64,000 bases of DNA from the NCBI GenBank assembly GCA_019915015.1, contig JAHBBC010000004.1, forward strand, positions 1,364,001-1,428,000, written 5' to 3'. The notes beneath the pieces were generated by a model, which was not told the DNA's origin, did no database searches, and was given only the letters and a program-made list of their open reading frames with translations. Made by a program: the position numbers and the translations under genes. Shown one piece after another: positions 11,146 to 22,431 of the stretch. Positions within the stretch are counted from its first letter, which is position 1. Each line of letters begins with the position of its first letter. This DNA comes from Auriscalpium vulgare (taxonomy: Eukaryota; Basidiomycota; Agaricomycetes; Russulales; Auriscalpiaceae).

Positions 11146-12573
11146 CTACACGGTGATGGGTACCAGCCGGTAGTAGGGCGGTAATGTCTTGTATACCTAT
11201 CCCTAGAGCACAGTGCACGGTACCGTTGTGTGAGGGGCGAGTCGTCAGTGGTCCCGAAGTCTCCGGGAGCGTCTCCGAAGTGGGAATGGGGTGGTCGTAG
11301 CGTGATAGCAGTGAGTTCGGGAGTGATCCAAACTAGGAAGGACGAGGAAGTGTGGGGATGTTACGATCTGCGGGGTGTTGAGTGGTCGTGCAACGTAGGC
11401 AAAGTCGAAGTTGAATGCCGTGGTTCCGAAGTGCCGAGGTGATGGAGTCGAAGCGCCGAAGTGATGGAGCCGAAGTGCCGAAGTGATGGAGCCGAAGTGC
11501 CGAAGTGATTGGGTCGAGGATGGAGTCGAAGTCGAAGTTGAATGACAAAGGAGGGTACGAAAGGCGAATACGATACGTGCGTCAAAGGCGAAGTCGAAGT
11601 CGGAGTCGAGATCCGAAGTCGAAGTCAAATACTATACGTGCGGCGTGCGGCGAAGGCGAAGTCGAAGTCAAAAGGTGCAAAGTCAGAAACGCTTTGACAA
11701 TGCGAGAGGTCGAGGAGAGTCTCTAGCGTGAGTCTCACTATGAGGGGGAAGAAGGGGGCATATGATATGATATGATCTAGAATATCGTACTGACAAGTCC
11801 TATATATACTACGAGTGATTCCGAAGTAATATACAACCGTGCGAACAAACACGAGCATAAGTAGAACGAAACACGAAGCAAGTGGGTCAAGATCACAAGA
11901 AATGAGTAAGTCGCAAGCAAACGGTAAGTCGAACGCCATTGCTAGGAAGCCTGAGAAGAGTAGTCATGAAACCTAAGACAATGAAACATAAGGGACTCCA
12001 CAGTGGGATTGTGCGCCTAACTTCGGAACGCGTTCCGAAGTCGCTGCGGCTATCGTCCGAAGTTCCGAAGTATTGTGTTGCATAGCGGTTCAACGCAGCT
12101 AGAAATGCAGCGAACCACATCTGGAGGGCTCGAGGTAGGGTCGGAATGGAGGGGACAATACTGGGAACGAGGGGGCAATGTTCTGGAGTGGATATGGCCT
12201 AGATGCGGCATGGCCCAACAATCCGTGAGTGTTTCGACTCTGGATCACGTTTGGGGCGTGTCTGATGATGATGGGCTTGTGAAGTCTGGACCGAATCACG
12301 TGCGGGCGCTTCGGAAAGATCCGTGGAGGCTGTGCTAGCGGGCCGAGACCGGTGCGAGTTCGGAATCCGAAGTCACGTGACTTCGGAAAGTTCGGAAGTG
12401 ACTGGGTTGAAACCTCGGAAACTGCTCGCCAAATTCCGAAGTCAGGTGACTCTGAAGCGAAACTCTCGACTTGACGAAAGTTCGAAAATTGAAGTGAGAT
12501 CTCCGCACACCGCAGAACCAGGCGTATCAACGGGTATGAGTCCCGAATACATCGGACTGGAAGTGAAACATAC
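11146..12573. other. Oversized intron of the Plavaka gene filled with TTCCGAAGT-motif DNA
   Basis: Donor CAG|gtatgt and acceptor gtgtag| flank 1,428 nt, while every other intron of the gene is near 50-60 nt. The interior repeats the word TTCCGAAGT / ACTTCGGAA in both orientations (for example near 12,015, 12,065, 12,370, 12,430, 11,265 and 11,425) and has a 22-bp tandem array. The density of one short word on both strands is typical of subterminal repeats of a non-autonomous DNA transposon. Clear terminal inverted repeats were not found. Confidence 0.55.
11439..11504. repeat. 22-bp tandem repeat, 3 copies
   Basis: Units of gtgatggag(t/c)cgaag(c/t)gccgaa at 11,439-11,460, 11,461-11,482 and 11,483-11,504, followed by a degenerate copy. 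Confidence 0.9.
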
Positions 12574-13369
12574 CTGTTCACATAGAAATAGTGCCAATCG
12601 CCTGCGGAATCCCGAGCAATTGATGACCCAAGGAACATGTTGGTTCGACCGTAGTGAAAGGCTGGGATGAGATGACATCCACGAATGACATGTGCGGGTT
12701 CAACAAAACCAAATGCGTGTGCGCCACCACCATGACGAACAAATTGCACCCGTTCCAAGCGAGATGCGTGTGTTCCATGACTCCAAGTGGGGTCATTCTC
12801 CATCCATCGGACCCACAAGAACTCGATACGACGAGTGTTGACGGACGAGTTAGGGAGGTATACTTCTGCGTGGTAGATGCCCAGCACCCACGCGTACATC
12901 CACGGGACAGAGCGCCCAGCATTGTTTATATGGTCTGGTGTGTAGACCATGATTCCGCATCGCCCGGCACTAGGATGGATGACATCTTGCTCCCGTTGGA
13001 GATCGTACGAGGTGTAATTGATTCGAGCTGTGGCGTGCTTGTATATGCGCTCGTGCTGGAAGACAATTTGGGCCGCGAGTGCCTCGCTATTGGTGCCAGT
13101 GTCCGGTGGGGCCCTCGTACGCTGCTGGATGTGCTGGCGAAGTTCTGCTACAAATGTCTGTCAAACCCGGCATAATTAGTCGCAGCAACTGATATATGGT
13201 ATAGCGCATACCTCTAGTGCGGGGTCTCCAGGGTGCTGCGATCGCCACTCGCGCAAGTCAACTGCATCCTTCTGCGACAAGGCAATCCGGTGATGATCTT
13301 GAGGGCGCATATCTGAAGCTTCTTGTCGCAGTACTTGCAGACAACTGAAGTAGTTCAAATGAGTAATTA

Positions 13370-13678
13370 CTGGGCGTTGACCTAGTTCAACGCCGACTAT
13401 GACGGTCGAGTATTTAGCACTAGTACTGTAGGCTTCTGGAGCCTGACAGGTAGGATACCCTTAAGAAAAAAACACGAACTAGTTCGAGGATGAACTATAT
13501 CCACATTACATTTCCATGTTCAACTAGTTAGATTATATTTCCATGCGCAACTAGTTTGTGTCTGTCGAATGCAACTATTTCACCGCAATGTATAGTGGGA
13601 CTACTCCAACGCAATGTACAGTGGAAGTATTTCAGCGAAGTAACTAATTCATACCCATTGCTTGTCAGTCATGTAATG
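13370..13678. repeat. Left subterminal repeats of the KDZ element
   Basis: Scattered direct and inverted GAACTAGTTC-like words and related words (caacgcaatgtacagtgg / caccgcaatgtatagtggg). It ends with gaagtatttcagcg, which is also found at the right end near 26,280. Likely transposase-binding sites. Confidence 0.6.
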
Positions 13679-16600
13679 CTACCTGGGCTCCCAGGTCAGC
13701 AAGGTAGAAGTGTCTATGACAATATCAGTACTGACCTCAGTATCCGACAGCCTGAGGTACTCAGGGTAGAGCTCCCTCGCATCAGACAGCAGACGCGCAA
13801 ATACTGCAGCTTTCCTACGCTTGAATGTCAGATACTTCATTGTCAGAGTATGAATTAGAAACCGACCGTGCAGCATATGCGGCGGCACCACGTTGACTTA
13901 ATGAACTGCCCTGTGCTTCTGCACGACTCAGCCAAACCTGTTGCTCATCGTACCAATGCCGCTGCGTCCTCCGTATCGATTCTTCCAGGCGCTTGACATG
14001 TTCCTGCCAGCGAGCTTGCTTCGCACTCGATCGGAACCAGGTGAGACGGTCAACTATCATGATGTCAGCTGGGTACCAAGCACGTATAATCAAAGGGACT
14101 CACGCTCTTCATCCCATTTTGCTGTAGCGTCATCCGAGTCAGAAGCCCAATACTCACCATCGCGCCAGAGCCACGAGCGCTCACGGTCCTTCGATGATGT
14201 GTCGTGGTCTTCAACAGCATGAACGAGGGCCACGACGCGACAGTCATGTTCCGTTAGCGGCCGATAGTTCTTGTCATCCTCCTGGAGCCCTAGCGTGAGC
14301 ATGTTCGACCGCATCGTAGTGTATAGATGGCGAAGTCGGGCGGTTGCCTGGTAAGCGCGAGTGACCGTCTTCTGGTGGCGTGTCTTCGCCTCTTGGCCAT
14401 ACGACGCCTTCTCTGACCTCCACAGGAAGGACTTCAATGAAATCTTGAGGCGTAGCTCCCGCAGAAGATCACAAGCCCGACCTTTTCGCAGAAGGAGCTC
14501 TGCCTCCGCTAGAGACTTGAATAAGGAATTCTGCCTGACGTCCATGGGGTATGTCGATGGCAAGCGAAGTTGGACGTCCTCGGCTAGGACATCTTGGTCA
14601 GAACGCGGTGCCGGCCAGCTCGTTTCTGGACTTTCAAGCCTGAGGACTGTCGGGGCCACGATAGCAGCGTGAAGGTCCTCGAAGCGTGCAATCTGAGTGT
14701 CAAGGCGCGATCGGCTGTCTTCGATAGCGGTTTTTTCGGCACCTGACAGCTCCTTTTGCTTTGCCTTGCTTTGTACATCGTACCTATTCAAACATGTTAG
14801 GGGAATACCTGAAGTGTGTTGCAAGAAAGACGTACTGTCGCGCCTCCAAGTCGAGACCAAGCTTCAGAAATGCAGTGAGGCTTGGCCGACCATGTTCCTC
14901 GCTTGCTGTGCCCCGCTCAGCGTCAAACTCCTTCTCCAAAATCAGCAACGCTTCCTTCTCGGTCGGTGCTAAGACAAGATATATTAGTTCAAGTGAGCGC
15001 AAAATTTAAAAACGACTTCACACCTTTGTCACTCGCCGGTTCATACGGGCTGACTTTTGGCTGGTCCTTTCGTGCCGTTCCGTCGGCAAGTGTGGTCAAG
15101 AACTCGGTTTCGGCAGTCCGCCACTCGTCCAGTGGACGTCCGCGGAAATTGAAGGTCGCTTCGCAACGTTCATGTTGCTCTTCAGCTTCCGCCGCGGCAG
15201 ACTTTGCTTGGTCCAGCTTTTTTGCAAGAAACTTGGCTGATTGTAGTCAGCGCGCAACAAACAGAAGATACGCAGGAGCTATACTCACCTATCGTGAAGA
15301 TTTTCTGCATGTTGAAATCTCCGTTGTGAACATTATGCGTGTCGTGGCGGTACCCTGGCCCCATCTCTTTTGTCTGAAGTGCGAGTGAATTCTGCACGGC
15401 CCACCGACGCTCAGGCGCCTCGCCCTCCGTCATGCCACACCCAGGAGTGACATCCGGCGAGTTGAGAAACTTGCAGTCATCCTTGTGCCCATTCAAGTGC
15501 CATTTTGGAACGACACGGATGGTAAGGGGGAAGTCTGGACGACCGGACGGAAATTTGTCCATGCGCGTGTCGAAGTTAATTCCGTATTGACAATTGATAT
15601 CGTATGAAGAGATGTGCAACTTGAGATCTTTGTATGGGCGTGTCGCAGACACCGTCGCAAGGTCCACATGGGCAAATCTAGCTCAACAGGTGAGGCTCAC
15701 AAACAGGTGATTGGACGACAACAACGCACCTTTCGCCTTTCGTCAAGTCAACGGTTGAGGACCCCATGATCATCCCGTGCGGTGCGCATACTAAAGACAC
15801 CACTCCCGTGATGCGCTTGCCGTCGAGTCGCTTGCCATTGAGAGCAAAGAACTTGTTGCACGTCGACGTCTACGATATGTGAGATACTTCGTCAATTGTA
15901 GACGGTTGCATACGTACCTCTTTGCTGCTATCCGGGTCGTTGTCCATGATCTTGAGGTGATTCGCACACTCAACATCATCAACATAATAACCACCGCCCC
16001 TCGTGAACGCGACGTCATCAAGATCCATCTTCTTCATGTGTTGATGGAGCTGAAAGTTCCCGTCTTTTGCATAAAACAGTGCATGGATGTATCTGCACGC
16101 GGCGTCAGCAGACAGCGAACTCTGATATATTTGAGTGTACTCAACTGGTCTTTTGCTGGTATGTCTTTCCAACCGGGGTCCATGTTCTTCCCAGGTTGAG
16201 GACAGGCAGGACATAGGACGACGAGACTTCCGGCGGCGTATCGATCCTGTACACTCGCTCCAAACTGCTTGAGCGTCTGGATGAACATGAATTGCCGTTG
16301 GCTTGTGAGAAGCTGCCTATATCGATCCTGCGAGGATCAGCATGGGCGACAGTCATGATGAGCGCAAGATAAACTCACCGGTACGTCGTCACGAAAAGCG
16401 TTGTTTGTCATGCGCAGCTTGACACGGTTGTAGTCCATCACATTCACCTTGGCCTGGAGGGAGAACTGATTGTACTCCCGTGCTGAGTGGAAAGTTGTCG
16501 CCGTTCGGGGGTTCTTATATGACGCGGGCCAGAGCCCTGCGTTTGCCAGCTGCAGTGGGACATCGACAGGATTATACTTGTCGGGTGGAAAGCAGCCGCA

Positions 16601-17282
16601 GAACTGGACATTGCAAGTGTGAATGCCGTTGACATGGGTCACTGTCATCGAAACAGGTTCCTTGGCGAAGGGACAGTTGTCGCCCCCATGTCCAAGGCGG
16701 ATGACGAGGCCTAGCTCTTGAAGTCCTCTGCGCTTGAAGTACGTGCCGACCCATTCCTCCACTTGGTGAAACGGGTTATCGAGGTGAATTTTGACGGCGC
16801 AGTCTCTGCAGAGCATTCGACGATAGAAGCAGTCACGACAACGGATGTCAGCTGCGGTGCTCGAGCAGCCAGCGGCGGAGCAAGGGCGGCCAAGGTCATC
16901 TGCAGCCTCGTAGCCTAAGATGGCCTCCAACATTTTTGGGGCCCACTCAGTACGCCATTCGCTGTTGACAGTGTGCGTTGGCTACCAGGTCTCGTTAGAA
17001 CACCGAGGCATCAGACATGTAATCCAAACTCACAATATATCTGCTTGTTGACGCAGGAGCCATTTCTTCCTCCTCAGCCGCCCTCTCCATCTCACTCTCT
17101 TCCTCGATTGTCGGCAGATACGAGATGGTTGGCTTTTCGGGCCTGGCAGCGAGGGCGCGGATGCCAAGGGGAACCTGTCGCTTGTCAACATCACCGTTGC
17201 GACGTCGGTGAACTAATTTGATGGTTTCGTCCAGTACGGCTGCACGCGACGGCTCGTATTTGCGCTTTTTTGCAGGGGCCAT
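13679..17282 (-). CDS. KDZ transposase with CxC2-like cysteine cluster
   Basis: Multi-exon transposase of the Kyakuja-Dileera-Zisupton superfamily. The first exon (from ATG 17,282) is basic (MAPAKKRKYEPSRAAV). After an intron comes a Cys-rich zinc-binding region of the CxC2 type: CRDCFYRRMLCRDCAVKIH, then NPFHQVEEWVG, CNVQFCGCFPP and REYNQFSLQAKVNVMDYNR. Further exons give the KDZ core: LVVLCPACPQPGKNMD, GYYVDDVE, SYDINCQYGINFDTRMDKFP, LNGHKDDCKFLNS, GCGMTEGEAPERRWA and GYRHDTHNVHNGDFN. An alpha-helical tail follows (EYLRLSD near the end). Catalytic acids of the RNase-H fold cannot be fixed by eye. All recognisable blocks are open. Exon borders were not all resolved. The gene ends about 320 bp inside the left terminal repeat. 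Confidence 0.88.
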
Positions 17283-17678
17283 CGCAATACTGCAGCAGCA
17301 AGGACAGAGTGAGAGAATAATGTCAGTGTGGAGGGTACTGACGGTCCAAGCAAGCACATGTGCGCCAGACCGGCCACACTGGCAGGAACAATGGAAAACG
17401 GATAATTGTAAGCAGAGTTATGATACGAAGTCCAACTACAATTTCGGGATAGGCTACCTGACAAGTGTGAACTGGATATACGTGTCATATAGTACAAAGA
17501 TAAAATTGCCATTAGGAGGGGAGCAGACGAGCAAGCACATACAGGACAGCATGACCACATGAGCAAGGAGGATCGTCAATGTAGCGTAGGCAAACTGGGC
17601 GCACTAGGCGGTTATCGGGCGCGACGAGAACATGACCCCCTCCACGCCTGCGGAAATCGGGCTGCACACGACCGCAGC

Positions 17679-18580
17679 TCATAAGATGACAACCTCCTCG
17701 CCTTGCGCAGAGTCGAGCGGGGTCGACGGGAGTACACGTGGGACTTCAACGCGGAATGTGAGGGAGGTCTCGGGGGTGTCAGGCGGCGAGGCCGGCGAGG
17801 GGTACGTGATCGTCAGGCTCGGGATCATGATGGGCGCGGCCCCGGGCGACGCGCGGTGCCCGAACGACGGGACGCTCGACGCCGTGCTGGCACCGGGGTG
17901 TGCGAACGGCGAAGGCGCGGGCGTCGGGAGGGAGATGGGAGAGTACGGGCCCGGGCCGGCGAAGTCGCGGCGCACCTGGATCTCAAAGTCGTGCAGGGTG
18001 GCGGGGTCAACATTGAGCTACCACTCGAGATAGCTACACATCTCGCGCTCCATCTGGTTGATTTCGCGGAGCGCGAACATGCCCTGGCCGACGATACACG
18101 AGCTCTTGATGCTGTATGTGTCGTCGCAAATGATCTTGGAAGCAATCATGAAGGCAGAGATGAACAGTCGATGGCCGGAGGAGCCCTTCGCTGCGGGGAA
18201 CCGGGCCTTCAGACGCTGGAGGAGGTAGAGGGCGGCGAAGGTAACCGATGCGTGCAGCCGGGTGCGGTGCAGCGCATATGCGATGAAGTGCTCCAGGCGC
18301 GGGTTGGGCGCGTTGGTTGGGGGCGCGGGGAGGGGAGGGAGGTCGGGACAGGCGAAGAGGTGCGAGACGAATCTAGCACAGAGCTTCGCTGTCGGCTCAT
18401 GGCCGTGGTACGGATCGCTCGCCGACTGAGGCGGAGATGAATATATATAGAACAAAGGAAAGCGCGGGGGATGCGCACCGAAGGGGCCGCGCCGTGTGCG
18501 GACGGGCGGGAGATCTTGTGGGCCTTGCGGAAGGCGGGCGACGGGTGCCGAGCGACGGGAGGACCGGAGACGGTGGCCAT
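17679..18580 (-). pseudogene. Cyclin-domain gene copy with one in-frame TAG
   Basis: Exon 1 (18580-18479) and exon 2 (18425-17679) encode a protein of the agaricomycete PHO80/Pcl-like cyclin type. Motifs in order: GHEPTAKLCARFVSHLFACP, HFIAYALHRTRLHASVTFAA, LYLLQRLKARFPAAKGSSGH, FISAFMIASKIICDDTYS, GQGMFALREINQMEREMCSY. The frame hits TAG at codon 170 (18,020-18,018), where the family has Gln in SYLEWQLNVDP. It then stays open for 112 more codons of Pro/Ser-rich tail typical of these cyclins. The stop is one C-to-T change away from CAG. The usual Asn-Lys-Ser-Trp is also altered (IKSSC). It lies inside the KDZ element, so it looks like a captured host gene that is decaying, or a truncated variant. 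Confidence 0.75.
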
Positions 18581-18939
18581 GGGGGACGGGGGCTGGTATG
18601 GGGCGGGGAGGGAGGGATGAACTCGTACGGATCGCATGAGGTTGGCGCGCTATGAACAAAAATAGTGAGCAAGCGCAGAGTATCGCTACGAAGTTGGACG
18701 TACCGTGAACACACCTTGCGACACGCGGTCCAAGGTTGGAGACACAGAGACGATCGGAGGAAGCAGAGAGACGTGGGGGAACACCCGCAGCTCACTCGGA
18801 GTAGACGGCACGTCAAACTCTTCGCGGGCTGTGTGCGCTGCAGTGCAGAGGGGATAGGACGATGTAGGAGTAGACGGCACGTCGGACTCTCTGCTGGTGG
18901 GGAAGGAGGAGGGTGTGGGTGTCTCAGCCGACGGCGACT

Positions 18940-19745
18940 GGTGCTGTAAAATAACAATCAGTGAGAAAAATCGCAGAAGAGAAGAAAAAAACACACCGAA
19001 GGAGCCAGAGTGTGTTGCGGACTTTCCGGGAGGGGCAGGGACAGAGCAGAGGGTGAGAGCAGAGTGGGGACACGCGCACGCCGCTGCCTTCGCTCACGGA
19101 GACCCGGAGGTTGGAGACGCCGAGCAGGACGCGCGGTAGGGAATAAAGCAGAGGGACGGGGGGTAGCACGTACAGCACGCTCGGAGTAGACGGCACGTCC
19201 GACTCTCTGCGTACTGAACACACTGGGGGTGGGGGAGGGGAGGGGAAGGGCGGAGGGTGAAGGTGACGTGGCGCGAGAAGTGCGACTTGTCATGCGAGCA
19301 GCTGTGGACTTAGAGTTCAGACTTCGACCGGCAGCGCCCGACTTGCGCTGAGTGTGAACTCTAAGTCCACAGCTGCTATCATCATCAAGTCGCACTTCTC
19401 GTGCCACGTCACCTTCACCCTCCGCCCTTCCCCTCCCCTCCCCCTCCCCCAGTGTGTTCAGTACGCAGAGAGTCGGACGTGCCGTCTACTCCGAGCGTGC
19501 TGTACGTGCTACCCCCCGCCCCTCTGCTTTATTCCCTACCGCGCGTCCTGCTCGGCGTCTCCAACCTCCGGGTCTCCGTGAGCGAAGGCAGCGGCGTGCG
19601 CGTGTCCCCACTCTGCTCTCACCCTCTGCTCTGTCCCTGCCCCTCCCGGAACGCCCGCGACAGACTCCGGCTCCCTTCGGTGTGTTTTTTGTTGGCCGAA
19701 TCCATGCATTTGTGCCTACTAACTGTTATTTTACAGCACCACTCG
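18940..19745. repeat. Large near-perfect palindrome (inverted repeat, arms ~380 bp, spacer 35 bp)
   Basis: Arms run about 18,940-19,319 and 19,355-19,745 around a 35-nt spacer (19,320-19,354). The innermost 21 bp (19,299-19,319 against 19,355-19,375) are perfect; the outer parts slowly diverge. Weaker inverted similarity continues out to about 18,780 and 19,930: the word GGAGTAGACGGCACGTC recurs at 18,805, 18,870 and 19,180, and inverted at 19,475 and 19,910. Transcription across it would give a long hairpin RNA. Open frames inside it are by-products of the palindrome. Confidence 0.9.
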
Positions 19746-20078
19746 CCGCCCGCTCGGACTCCGGCCGCTTTCTCCAGGTGCGCTCTCGCTGCTCTATCGC
19801 CATGTCTGTGCTCGTGCTCATTGTCTGATTTAACAGCAACAGGCGTCACCCGTTGGACCTCAGCGCCCTCCGCCGCTCTGCCCCTCTCTCCAGTGCATCC
19901 AGTTTGCAGAGAGTTTGACGTGTCGTCTACTCCGAGCAGGCTGCGTGTGCTCTCCCACATCCCTCTGCTTCTTCGCCACTGTGCAGTGCTGCTCCGCGGT
20001 TTGCATTGTGCGGCGGTCCGCGTCTCTCTCGTACCTCTGTCTGCGCCACATTGGTGTAGACTCCGTACGTGGTTCACC

Positions 20079-22289
20079 ATGCATTCTATTAATTCAGACA
20101 CTAATGCGCCGGCTTGTAGTACGCGGGGTTCACGTTGGGTTGATCGTACGGTAAACACGCACCTCGTTGTAGTCGACCTCAAGATTGCCTACGTGAGTCT
20201 CAATCTACGTTATTTACAATTCTGATCGCTAATTCTAGGACAAGGTCAGCCGCGAAGAGATGGTTCCGTTCCCGTTCCCGCTAGCATTCTGGACGTCCGA
20301 TGACGAGTCCGATACCGTCGTGATCGCAGCCAACACATCATTCATCCCCTGTCCCATGCCTTCCGACCCCCCGCCATCTGTCCACGTCCAAAGCGACGGC
20401 TTGTGGGGCGTGTATGAGTGGACGCGCATACCCCAAACCTATGACGTCTCCTCGCCTTACTTAGCGTATATCAATGTTCCTCACCATGGCACCAATGACA
20501 TTCTCACGGACTCGGTCGATAAAACAATGTGGATGCCACTTGACAAGGACGGCCGGCACCGGCGTACAATGGCTGACAAAGTCCGAGAGCCTCTGCACGC
20601 CAGGCTGAACGATGCGTGGAAGGTCACCAACACCGTCTTCCCGCAGGCCCGTCGTCATAAAACCGTTGCTCACGTAACAATCCCTGACGAGGCGCTGCGA
20701 CGTGCGCGAGATAGCTATTATCGTCTTGAGGATGGGGTCCAGTCATGGGATGACTTCGTGGATTTGTTCCGCGCTGCACAACGTGGCCTGCTCGAAGTCT
20801 TTGCCTTCCGCGACTGGTGGGAAGATCAAAAGAATGACATCCTGAAACCTGTCGGGTCTGCCCCTCCCATTCGGCCGAGTACTCGCGGCTCCATCGTAAC
20901 TACTATCACCCAGTTCCACGAATACCATCGCATGAATGTGGCTGTCTACATGGTTGTCCGTGCGGGGCAGTGGGATCTCTCACCTTCTCGTTGGCGCCCT
21001 CGATCACCACTGCATGATCGTGGACGCCTCACGGGCCCGCGATCTGTCACCGAAAAGCATACGAAGCCCCTTTGGTTCTACCCGCCTCACGTCATGCATG
21101 TTCGGTCTTTCGAGTCGGCAGCCAGGGGCCACTGTCCGCGGGAGGACAGCCTCAATCCATCCGACGAATACCAAGCATCCATGGGAATCGTGAAGGGTCC
21201 CAAGCAGAAGCGCGGCCATGGTGCGTTGTCCTATTCTCATATGACAGCTCTCTTGCTCATGTGAAATTCACAGCAACGGAAAATCGTGACAGACTTATGC
21301 ACTTGAAGGAGATCCGTCGATCATCGGACATTGCTGACAGCCCAGCGTACTTTCCTCCCATATCCATGTTGTACTTCACTGCTAAATGGACCAATCCTCC
21401 GAGCTTGTTGCGCAACGATGAGTCCGTGAGCCGCCAGCGCCGCATGTTTTCCCACCCACCATACTATCTTTTTTGGGGGGCTCAGACGTCAGAAAAGCAA
21501 GCCCTTTACTTCACGCGCTACCTCCAGCTCTTTCCCTACATCCGGGATCGCCACCTTCATGTTCCCGATGGCGGCGCGCGAGGGATCAACGGCCTTGACA
21601 CCAAAGACTGGCGGGAGATTCTCGGCGACACATACTGGAAAAAGTGCTGGCCGCTACCCAGCGTAGGGACGCCGTACGACCCTGCTGCATTTTACCGGTA
21701 TGGAGGTCGCCTTCTGTTTGGTGATCAAATCCACGGGCAAATCATATCTGGCGACCTCAATCCCATTCAGCCGATGGCCTGTGGATGCCCCGTGACGGCG
21801 GAGGTCTTTCAGAGCAGCGAGTTGCGATACTCTGTCGTTGCCCAGTCTCTCCTCTGCTCAATCGCCGATGAGCTGCATGCCCTGGAGCACACACTTCGCG
21901 CCACATCCAGCTTCGTCAGGGAGGGCTCCTTCGAAGAGCTCGTTTCTCGGTTCATTTGGCCATTCGGTGCCGACTCGCTTCATGGCTGGGAGGTGATCAA
22001 CCCGGAAGGTCGGAGAGAGTGGTTGGACATAGTCAGGGAAATCGTCAGTGCTTGGCCGATCTTCGACAGCTATCCATGGCGGGGTTACACAGCTGCAGAG
22101 TTGCGTGCCCTTACTTTCCAGACACTCTCGCGCGACGTCTACGTTGACGTTGAGGGCCAGCTCCTGGCATGCTATGTTCGAGCGTTCATGGTGACTTTCG
22201 GCTGGTATCCTTCACCGTGGACGCCGCGTCCCAATTTCACCGAGCGGAAGTGTCTCGCGCACCTGGCAGAGATGGACCTTGACGTGTAA
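20079..22289 (+). CDS. KDZ-element cargo protein X, 703 aa, unknown function
   Basis: Three exons join in phase: 20079-20192, 20239-21220 and 21274-22289. The start is the first in-frame ATG after the palindrome; exon 1 reads LVVVDLKIAY. Exon 2 includes FPFPLAFWTSDDESDTVVIA, YLAYINVPHHGTNDILTDSV and SWDDFVDLFRAAQRGLLEVF. Exon 3 has YYLFWGAQTSEKQALYFTRY, DWREILGDTYWKKCWPLPS, LLFGDQIHGQIISGDLNPIQ and WPIFDSYPWRGYTAAELRA. No signal peptide, membrane span or recognised catalytic motif is seen. I do not recognise the family. An intact ~2.1 kb frame inside the element, divergent from the transposase, suggests a selected role in the element or cargo. Confidence 0.75.
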
Positions 22290-22431
22290 TTTGTATCTGT
22301 ACTTGACATGATCTGAGTGTATCTATATTTGACATACTTGACATCTTTCCAGCTATGATTGTATTGATTTGCTGCACTGATTACCTGCGCGACAGCGAAC
22401 ACCACTGAAGCAGTAAGTCCCCACGCTAACA

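Larger units (their letters stand above)
10911..13357 (-). pseudogene. Plavaka transposase, C-terminal half (separated from its N-terminus)
   Basis: Exons continue the Plavaka protein: QDHHRIALSQKDAVDLREW, then (after an intron at 13,231-13,173 or close by) HERIYKHATARINYTSYDLQ, RIEFLWVRWMEN, ERVQFVRHGGGAHAFGF, IRGCHLIPAFHYGRT and DWHYFYVNR. A 1,428-nt intron (12,573-11,146) leads to FVDRDTMVRNLGVGIGH and a very acidic tail ending at 10,911. These are the conserved C-terminal blocks of agaricomycete Plavaka proteins. Every block is open. The only break is the loss of continuity to the N-terminal half beyond 26,432, so this copy cannot make full transposase unless the insert excises. Confidence 0.8.

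Noticed and set aside
17703..18440. A 245-codon Arg/Gly-rich plus-strand frame
   Set aside because: It is the antisense shadow of the GC-rich cyclin gene on the minus strand.
19401..20225. A 274-codon plus-strand open frame
   Set aside because: It lies across the right arm of the palindrome, is low-complexity Pro/Ser/Leu with Cys, and the mirrored arm gives a similar meaningless frame. Only its last 38 codons (from 20,079) are used, as exon 1 of gene X.
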